The notes under the pieces: generated by a model
Database searches by the model: none
Seen by the model: only the letters and a program-made list of their open reading frames with translations
Told to the model about the DNA's origin: nothing
Translations under genes and position numbers: made by a program
Assembly: GCF_048266365.1 (NCBI RefSeq)
Contig: NZ_JBLWZP010000001.1
Coordinates: forward strand, 186,001 to 250,000
Length of the DNA stretch: 64,000 nucleotides
Origin: Galbibacter sp048266365
GTDB lineage: Bacteria > Bacteroidota > Bacteroidia > Flavobacteriales > Flavobacteriaceae
Direction of reading: 5' to 3'
In this document: in pieces, positions 58,319 to 64,000 of the stretch
Layout: each line of letters starts with the position of its first letter
Position numbering within the stretch: the stretch's first letter is position 1

Positions 58319-58999
58319 TTGATTAAAACGTATGTAATTTTGATTAGAGATCATTTTATTTTTGATATGGATGGGGTGTTGATCGATAGTGAACCTGCTC
58401 ATCAACAAATATTCAAAAAAGTATTCGAGGAATTAAACTTAGATTTTTCCGTAGCATACCACCACACCCTTGTAGGAATGGCTGCAGTTCCGATGTGGGA
58501 AAAGATCCGTTCAGATTTTCATATTCAAACAGACGCAAGAGAGTTGATGAATTTCCATAAGGAATTTATGTATGTGTCAATAAAAGAGCTAGACATTCAA
58601 CTTGTACCGGGTGCGCTTGAACTGCTGCAGCGATTAGAGGATATGCAGCTTAAAATGTCACTCGCTTCATCCTCTGCAGAGAAATTGATACATCATTTTG
58701 TAGATAAATTTAATATAGGTTCAAAATTTGATTTTATTGTCAGTGGCGAATCGCTAACGCGAAGTAAGCCATTTCCGGATATATTTTTAAAAGTCGCTGA
58801 ACTTTATAATTTACAGCCTGATCGCTTTTTAGTGATTGAGGATAGTAATAACGGAGTCCGAGCTGCAAAATCTGCACAGATGCAATGTGTAGGTTATAAT
58901 AATCCAAATTCCGGTCAACAGGATCTGTCTTTGGCTGATGAGGTTATTAGCTCATTTTTGCAGTTAGACAACTCTAAAATTAAGCAGTTGATAAGCTAA
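58319..58999 (+). CDS. HAD-IA phosphatase, beta-phosphoglucomutase-like
   Basis: The frame has FDMDGVLIDSEP as motif I, ASSSAEKLIHHF as motif II, SKPFPDIFLKVAE as motif III and VIEDSNNGVRAAKSA as motif IV, with a helical cap between. The only start codons before motif I are TTG at 58319 and TTG at 58340; the second gives a start MIRDHFIFDMDG close to the family's normal N-terminus. Substrates of relatives are sugar phosphates. It overlaps the next gene by one base (TAATG). Confidence 0.88.
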   Translation: MIKTYVILIRDHFIFDMDGVLIDSEPAHQQIFKKVFEELNLDFSVAYHHTLVGMAAVPMWEKIRSDFHIQTDARELMNFHKEFMYVSIKELDIQLVPGALELLQRLEDMQLKMSLASSSAEKLIHHFVDKFNIGSKFDFIVSGESLTRSKPFPDIFLKVAELYNLQPDRFLVIEDSNNGVRAAKSAQMQCVGYNNPNSGQQDLSLADEVISSFLQLDNSKIKQLIS

Positions 59000-59862
59000 T
59001 GGAACACGTCAAACTCATAGAATGTCCTAGGGATGCCATGCAGGGAATAAAAGATTTTATTCCAACCCATAAAAAGGTGCAGTACATTCAGTCGATTTTA
59101 CGTTGTGGATTTGATACCATTGATTTTGGGAGTTTTGTCTCTCCTAAAGCGATCCCGCAGATGAAGGATACTGCTGAGGTTCTCGCTCAACTAGACCTTA
59201 GTGCAACTAGGAGTAAACTTCTTACCATTGTAGCTAACGTTAGAGGCGCTGAGGATGCTGTCAAGTATCCCGAGATTAGCTATCTGGGTTATCCGTTTTC
59301 CATATCTGAGAACTTTCAGATGCGTAATACGCATAAGACAATTTCAGAAAGTATTGACGTGCTCAAAGAAATTCTTGAATTGGCGGATAAAAACAACAAA
59401 CGAGTTGTAGCTTACCTCTCCATGGGGTTCGGAAATCCATATGGAGATCCATGGGATGTCGATATCGTAGGAGGTTGGACAGAAAAACTTTCTTTAATGG
59501 GAGTTAAAATCCTTTCACTCTCGGATACCGTAGGGACTTCCACCGCAGATTCTATTGATTATCTGTTTTCGCATCTAATTCCAGCCTATCCGGAGATTGA
59601 ATTCGGTGCGCATTTACATACCACTCCTCAGGCTTGGTATGAAAAGGTGGATGCTGCCTATAAGGCAGGTTGCAGAAGATTCGATGGAGCTATACAGGGC
59701 TACGGCGGATGCCCAATGGCTGCCGATGCTCTTACAGGGAACATGCCAACTGAGAAACTGATCTCCTATCTAACTTCAAAAAAGGCAGAATTTAATGTCG
59801 GCGCTATGAGTTTTGAGAGTGCTTATAACGAGGCGATTAAGATTTTCAATCAATACCATTAA
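58999..59862 (+). CDS. mvaB: hydroxymethylglutaryl-CoA lyase
   Basis: The 287-aa enzyme splits 3-hydroxy-3-methylglutaryl-CoA to acetoacetate and acetyl-CoA in leucine catabolism. It opens with VKLIECPRDAMQGI (the family's E-x-P-R-D), has SFVSPKAIPQMKD, a metal-binding HLHTTPQAW, and the catalytic Cys in GAIQGYGGCPMA. It is coupled to the HAD gene by TAATG. No other leucine-degradation gene is nearby. Confidence 0.93.
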   Translation: MEHVKLIECPRDAMQGIKDFIPTHKKVQYIQSILRCGFDTIDFGSFVSPKAIPQMKDTAEVLAQLDLSATRSKLLTIVANVRGAEDAVKYPEISYLGYPFSISENFQMRNTHKTISESIDVLKEILELADKNNKRVVAYLSMGFGNPYGDPWDVDIVGGWTEKLSLMGVKILSLSDTVGTSTADSIDYLFSHLIPAYPEIEFGAHLHTTPQAWYEKVDAAYKAGCRRFDGAIQGYGGCPMAADALTGNMPTEKLISYLTSKKAEFNVGAMSFESAYNEAIKIFNQYH

Positions 59863-59943
59863 TACCTGCAGTATTTTGGGTGAATCACTGTGAGATTCTT
59901 CGAATTAGAGCCAAAATTTTCCGTATCCCAATAAAATGCTAAA

Positions 59944-59978
59944 TTGTTAAAATCTAAATAAAAAAAGCAGTACATTTG
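59944..59978 (+). promoter_or_regulatory. promoter of guaB
   Basis: TTG at 59944-59946 and TACATTTG at 59971-59978 match the Bacteroidota -33/-7 elements with a 24-nt spacer. The guaB start is 26 bp further on. Confidence 0.55.
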
Positions 59979-60004
59979 TGTGCAACTAAATGACAAGTTG
60001 CAAT

Positions 60005-61477
60005 ATGGAAGCTCACAATGCAAAGTTTGTTGGCGAAGGATTAACTTACGACGATGTACTACTCGTTCCGAATTATTCTGAAGTTCTACCACGTGAGGTC
60101 AACATTCAAACAAAATTCACAAAAAATATTACCATTAATGTGCCTATAGTATCCGCTGCAATGGATACTGTGACCGAAAGTAGAATGGCTATTGCCATGG
60201 CTAGAGAGGGTGGAATAGGTGTACTGCACAAAAACATGACTATTGAACAGCAGGCCCTTAAGGTTCGAAGAGTAAAACGAGCGGAAAGTGGTATGATCAT
60301 AGATCCTGTTACCCTGCCATTGACGGCGACGGTTGAGGATGCTAAAAATAGCATGAAAGAGCATAGTATTGGAGGGATTCCTGTGGTGGATAAATTCGGA
60401 CACCTTAAAGGAATCGTTACCAATAGAGATTTGAGGTTTGAAAAAAACAACAATCGTGCTATCATTGAGGTGATGACTCATGAAAATTTAGTCACTGCCG
60501 GTGAAGGTACTTCACTTCATGACGCTGAAGAAATTTTACAAGAGCACAAGATCGAAAAACTACCTGTTGTCAATAAGGATAACAAACTTGTGGGACTTAT
60601 TACCTTTAGAGATATTACCAAACTTACTCAAAAACCAATAGCAAATAAAGATGTATTCGGTAGACTACGAGTGGCAGCAGCCATTGGAGTTACCGGTGAT
60701 GCTTTTGAGAGAGCTGAAGCTCTTGTTAATGCGGGCGTTGATGCCATCGTTATTGATACTGCTCATGGGCACACTAAGGGAGTTGTAGGTATTTTGAAAG
60801 AAGTCAAAGAAGAATTTCCTGACCTCGAAGTAATTGTTGGAAATATTGCCACTGCTGAGGCTGCCAGATATCTTGTTAAGCACGGTGCGGATGCAGTTAA
60901 AGTAGGAATTGGACCAGGATCCATCTGTACCACTAGAGTGGTAGCAGGTGTAGGATATCCACAGTTTTCCGCAGTGTTAGAAGTGGCCACTGCGCTTAAA
61001 GGAACAGGAATACCTGTGATTGCTGATGGCGGTGTTCGATATACCGGAGACATTCCAAAAGCTATTGCTGCCGGAGCTGATTGCGTAATGCTAGGTTCAC
61101 TTTTGGCCGGTACTAAAGAATCGCCGGGTGAAACCATTATTTACGATGGTAGAAAATACAAATCTTATAGAGGTATGGGGTCAGTAGAAGCTATGCAACA
61201 CGGTAGTAAAGACAGATACTTCCAGGATGTGGAAGACGATCTAAAAAAACTGGTACCTGAAGGAATTGTTGGTAGAGTACCTTATAAAGGTGAGCTTGTT
61301 GAGAGCATGCACCAATTTATTGGAGGACTGAGAGCTGGTATGGGTTACTGTGGTGCTGCAAGCATTAAGGCATTAAAAGAAAATGGACGTTTTGTGAAAA
61401 TCACAGCTAGTGGAATTAACGAAAGTCACCCTCATGATGTTACCATCACCAATGAGGCGCCTAATTACAGTAGATAA
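60005..61477 (+). CDS. guaB: inosine-5'-monophosphate dehydrogenase
   Basis: From ATG 60005 (MEAHNAKFVGEGLTYDDVLL) the product is 490 aa. It oxidises IMP to XMP, the first step of GMP synthesis. The barrel is interrupted by two CBS domains (about 90-205, GGIPVVDKFGHLKGIVTNRD and LPVVNKDNKLVGLITFRD). The active-site loop GIGPGSICTTR contains the catalytic Cys, and GMGSVEAMQ follows the YRGMGS phosphate loop. An ATG at 59990 would add five residues. It ends at a strong terminator. Confidence 0.97.
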   Translation: MEAHNAKFVGEGLTYDDVLLVPNYSEVLPREVNIQTKFTKNITINVPIVSAAMDTVTESRMAIAMAREGGIGVLHKNMTIEQQALKVRRVKRAESGMIIDPVTLPLTATVEDAKNSMKEHSIGGIPVVDKFGHLKGIVTNRDLRFEKNNNRAIIEVMTHENLVTAGEGTSLHDAEEILQEHKIEKLPVVNKDNKLVGLITFRDITKLTQKPIANKDVFGRLRVAAAIGVTGDAFERAEALVNAGVDAIVIDTAHGHTKGVVGILKEVKEEFPDLEVIVGNIATAEAARYLVKHGADAVKVGIGPGSICTTRVVAGVGYPQFSAVLEVATALKGTGIPVIADGGVRYTGDIPKAIAAGADCVMLGSLLAGTKESPGETIIYDGRKYKSYRGMGSVEAMQHGSKDRYFQDVEDDLKKLVPEGIVGRVPYKGELVESMHQFIGGLRAGMGYCGAASIKALKENGRFVKITASGINESHPHDVTITNEAPNYSR

Positions 61478-61507
61478 TAAGAGCAAAGTAATTTTTACTT
61501 AAAAATA

Positions 61508-61556
61508 AACAAAGGAGCGTTTTAGATTTATAAACTAAAATGCTCCTTTGTTCTTA
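61508..61556 (+). terminator. strong terminator after guaB
   Basis: An 18-bp stem with one G-U pair (61508-61525 with 61535-61552) closes a 9-nt loop; a T-rich stretch ends it. Confidence 0.85.
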
Positions 61557-62129
61557 TAGGAGCTAGTGTGGGAATTAAGAAATCTAAGACAGCATATAAT
61601 TTATTATTGGTATTCGCCTTGCAAAAATTGGAAGCTGATATATTCTGTTGACATGAAAGTTGAATGTATAAATAAAGCTGATGTTTTCGATACCTGCAAA
61701 AAATTAATAGAGCCCATGCCTTTGCAACAGTCATGGATTTAACTGTCTCCTTGTTCATTTAAGGGTAATTTGAAAAATCAGTGCAATACTCTGTGAAGGT
61801 AGATTTGCACAAATGCCTTGAGAATCCATTTATGAAGGAACAACACCTCCCAATGAATACATACTGGGGGTTCTTCTTTTTTAAAAATCAATCAAAACAA
61901 TCTTATAAATCAGTAAAATGGTTAGATTTAGGGTGTCTCAAATTTATTTATGCAGGATTGATTTAAAGCTAATTTCGATTCTAAGGTTATAGATAGAGAG
62001 GCTTTTGAAGAAAAATGGGCTTAATAAATTAGGACAAAAAAACATGCTTTAAATCACTTAAACGGCAGTTTTGGGCACTCTAGGACGATACCAAAAAGAA
62101 ATCTTTTCTAAAGCAATCTCATATTGTTT
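61557..62129. other. gene-poor region, possibly decayed coding sequence
   Basis: This 573-bp stretch has no gene that I can support. A 61-codon frame at 61781-61966 and a minus-strand frame at 61528-61758 have no recognisable motif. Its base composition is close to coding in places, so a decayed gene is possible. Confidence 0.4.
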
Positions 62130-62375
62130 TTAATCTTCAAGAGTGACCTTCTGCCCTCGATGTGGTTTTAGTGCTGCTCTAAGCTGATCTACATAAGACA
62201 TCTCGACAATTAAGTAAATCAAGTTGTGTTGTTGTTCTATAGGGGTTTCCATCCCGATTTTTTTATAGGGAACTTGATCCCTGGATAAGAATTCTTTAAG
62301 GTGGATTTCAAAATGTTTCGCCGTGTTTTGACCTGCCTCTCCCATAAAATCCCAAATCATTTTTACATATTCCAT
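62130..62375 (-). CDS. small conserved-looking hypothetical protein
   Basis: The 81-aa product (MEYVKMIWDFMGEAGQNTAK...) is an alpha/beta-looking soluble protein with an ETPIEQQHNLIYLIVEMSYVDQ-like segment in its second half and a charged end. I do not recognise a family. The frame has normal codon use and stands alone, divergent from the PPIase-like gene at 62500. It may be a short regulatory or binding protein. Confidence 0.6.
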   Translation of the reverse strand: MEYVKMIWDFMGEAGQNTAKHFEIHLKEFLSRDQVPYKKIGMETPIEQQHNLIYLIVEMSYVDQLRAALKPHRGQKVTLED

Positions 62376-62499
62376 CTGAGTGTTGTTATATTTGATTGCA
62401 AAATTAACTAAAATAGTGTGCTAAAACTATCTTATAGCGTTGTTAAAAAGCTTGAATACTTTAGCTGAATTATTATTTTTGTCAGAATTAAGGTTTCCC

Positions 62500-63384
62500 A
62501 TGGTATCAACATACAAGAAAAAATTAAGTTTAGGAATTGCACTGCTTCTTCTGGTTTCGTGCGATTACTTTAAATCGCAACCGGTTGAGGACCCTATTGC
62601 TAAAGTAGGTGAGTCCTACTTAGTACTCTCAGATATAGATAAAATAATACCCGAGAATATTTCGGTTCAAGACAGTACTATTTTGGCCAATAACTACATA
62701 CAGGATTGGGCACAGCAGCAACTGATGCTCTCCAGGGCTAAACTGAACATTCCGGAGATCAAACAAAAGGAGTTTGAAGATTTGGTTAAACAATACAGAG
62801 CGGATCTTTTTATCAATGCTTATAAGGAGGGTTTAGTGGCTAAGTCCATGGATACACAAGTGTCTCATATGGAGCTTGAAACCTATTACGAAGATCATAA
62901 AGAAAACTTTAAACTCAATGAGCGTTTGGTGAAAATACGATATATCAATGTAGCCAATCAATACGATGACATTAAGCAATTGCGCGAAGCAATTCGGCGC
63001 TTTAACCAAGAGGATAAGGACCTGCTGAATTCACTGGCGATTACCTTTAAATCCTATTCATTAAATGATAGTACATGGGTGAAGTCATCTTCCATTATAC
63101 AGAAATTACCTAAAATCAATATAGAGAATAGCGGAAGTTATCTAAAAAAATCACATTTTTTTGAGCTTTCCGATTCTTTAGGAGTATATTTGGTCACTGT
63201 AAATGAAGTGCTTGAGCGTAATGACATTGCTCCCTTGGAGTATGTAGAGCCTACTGTACGCAAAATTATATTGAATAAAAGAAAGTTGGATTTTATCAAA
63301 AAATTGGAGCGGGAGCTTTTAGATGAGGCCACTGGAAATAAAGAATTTGAAATTTTTGACTTAAAACAAGATTCTAGAAAATGA
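62500..63384 (+). CDS. SurA/PpiC-like periplasmic chaperone lipoprotein without a PPIase domain
   Basis: From ATG 62500 the product is 294 aa with lipobox LVSC (about Cys21). It has an N-terminal SurA-like helical region (about 30-135: VGESYLVLSDIDKI, then ELETYYEDHKENFKLNERLVKIRYI) and a C-terminal region (about 200-294) where the parvulin core's GDLG/F-motifs are not apparent, so catalysis is doubtful. It should help fold outer-membrane proteins. It overlaps the next gene by ATGA (63381-63384), pairing it with the SurA-like protein. A start at 62440 would place a non-signal N-terminus first. Confidence 0.8.
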   Translation: MVSTYKKKLSLGIALLLLVSCDYFKSQPVEDPIAKVGESYLVLSDIDKIIPENISVQDSTILANNYIQDWAQQQLMLSRAKLNIPEIKQKEFEDLVKQYRADLFINAYKEGLVAKSMDTQVSHMELETYYEDHKENFKLNERLVKIRYINVANQYDDIKQLREAIRRFNQEDKDLLNSLAITFKSYSLNDSTWVKSSSIIQKLPKINIENSGSYLKKSHFFELSDSLGVYLVTVNEVLERNDIAPLEYVEPTVRKIILNKRKLDFIKKLERELLDEATGNKEFEIFDLKQDSRK

Positions 63385-64000
63385 GAATGAAAGGACTGTT
63401 CACTGTTTTATATATATCAATATTGAGTATGGCACCAGTTATGGGGCAGGAAACGAATGCTGCGGATTCTTCCACGGCTCAACTTGAGTCCCAAGAGGAT
63501 CTCGCCTTAGCGGTTTCTGATTCGGCTGTCACCGATACGGTTGCTACAGCTGCAGTTGATACTGTTCAAATTGTAGACTCCAAAAGAGAAAAGGTTGATG
63601 GTGTTGTCTCTGTAGTGGGTGAATACGTAATCTTAGAATCGGATATCGATAAAAGCTTTATCGATATGCAAACCCAAGGGATTTCTACTGCTAATATCAC
63701 AAGATGCCAAGTTTTGGGAAGATTGATGGAAGATAAGATGTATGCTCATCAAGCGATACAGGATAGTATCCTGGTTTCTGACGCGGAGATCAGTGGTATT
63801 GTCGATCGTAAAATGGAATTTTTTGTCTCTCAGGTAGGTTCTATGGAGAAGCTACTGAAATACTACCGAAAAGATAGCGAACAAAGCCTTAGAGAAGAAA
63901 TGACTGAATTGGAAAAAGCCATTCAGTTATCACAACGTATGCAGGCAAAAGTTGTTGAAGAAATAGAAATCACTCCTGAAGAAGTACGTCAATGGTACAA
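63381..64000 (+). CDS. SurA-like periplasmic chaperone/PPIase, N-terminal part (cut by window edge)
   Basis: The frame from ATG 63381 stays open to the window edge (206 complete codons). It begins with a signal peptide (LFTVLYISILSMAPVMG, cleaved near MGQ), then a Thr/Ser/Ala/Asp-rich linker, then DGVVSVVGEYVILESDIDKSF and helices with CQVLGRLMEDKMYAHQAI, the usual SurA N-terminal chaperone region. It is coupled to the lipoprotein gene upstream, as in flavobacteria where these genes follow guaB. The parvulin domains should lie beyond the window. Confidence 0.85.
   Translation, partial: MRMKGLFTVLYISILSMAPVMGQETNAADSSTAQLESQEDLALAVSDSAVTDTVATAAVDTVQIVDSKREKVDGVVSVVGEYVILESDIDKSFIDMQTQGISTANITRCQVLGRLMEDKMYAHQAIQDSILVSDAEISGIVDRKMEFFVSQVGSMEKLLKYYRKDSEQSLREEMTELEKAIQLSQRMQAKVVEEIEITPEEVRQWY

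Noticed and set aside
60086..60481. Antisense frames inside guaB
   Set aside because: They lie wholly within a strongly conserved enzyme gene and have no own motif; the guaB reading is certain.
61781..61966. 61-codon frame in the gap after guaB, considered as a transposase fragment
   Set aside because: No transposase motif or terminal inverted repeat could be found, so I did not call an insertion sequence.

Overview
The window is chromosomal DNA from a flavobacterium, most likely a marine member of the family Flavobacteriaceae (phylum Bacteroidota). The evidence is a short (287 aa) primary sigma factor, promoters of the TTG-N19/24-TAnnTTTG type, outer-membrane TonB-dependent receptors with carboxypeptidase-like N-terminal domains, FecR anti-sigma proteins, a cyclophilin-FKBP fusion chaperone, and bacillithiol-type enzymes (YpdA, a YfiT/DinB-like transferase). 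The genus cannot be fixed from the sequence alone. I see no rRNA, CRISPR array, intact insertion sequence or prophage.

Left part (1-7.2 kb): an amino-sugar locus. On the minus strand an AgaS-type sugar-phosphate isomerase/deaminase and two PfkB-family kinases (the second cut by the window edge) overlap each other and form one translationally coupled unit. On the plus strand follow a DUF5077/DUF3472-type lipoprotein, a Tat-exported TIM-barrel sugar isomerase-like protein and a GH20 beta-N-acetylhexosaminidase lipoprotein. Between the halves lies a small decayed reading frame whose tail resembles the C-terminus of SusD, so this was probably once a complete polysaccharide-utilization locus.

7.4-31.3 kb: housekeeping and regulatory islands. 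These include an M90/MtfA-like peptidase, the coupled pair rpe-ypdA, an ECF41-type sigma factor with an azoreductase and an NTF2-like protein, rpoD, an operon of beta-lactamase-like hydrolase, Cof phosphatase and M61 peptidase, an S1/P1 nuclease, a phytanoyl-CoA dioxygenase-like protein divergent from an AraC regulator, and three secreted proteins of unusual composition. These are followed by a FecI/FecR/TonB-receptor cascade, a second AraC regulator, a secreted two-repeat protein, and an overlapping alpha/beta-hydrolase / ECF sigma / membrane protein operon.

31.3-44.7 kb: a stand-alone ATPase, htpG, and a large minus-strand siderophore-uptake operon (two TonB siderophore receptors, a DUF4198-like periplasmic protein, two small membrane proteins and a PepSY membrane protein) divergent from its likely AraC regulator.

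44.7-64 kb: mostly core genes: kdsA, a PhnA-domain protein, folE-cysS-yidD, an AHSA1-like protein, a FadL-like porin with a Tyr/Trp/Gly- and Arg/Ser-rich lipoprotein, proS, two identical tRNA-Glu genes, rpsT, the cyclophilin-FKBP fusion, a YfiT-like transferase, pyrD, a LysE exporter, a HAD phosphatase, HMG-CoA lyase, guaB, and the start of a SurA-type outer-membrane-protein chaperone pair cut by the right edge.

No obviously new defence or mobile system is present. The best leads are the SusD remnant, the hydrolase/ECF/4-TM operon, the repeat lipoprotein beside the FecI/FecR system, the metzincin-like protease with a non-standard zinc motif, and the ECF41 sigma factor with an atypical partner.
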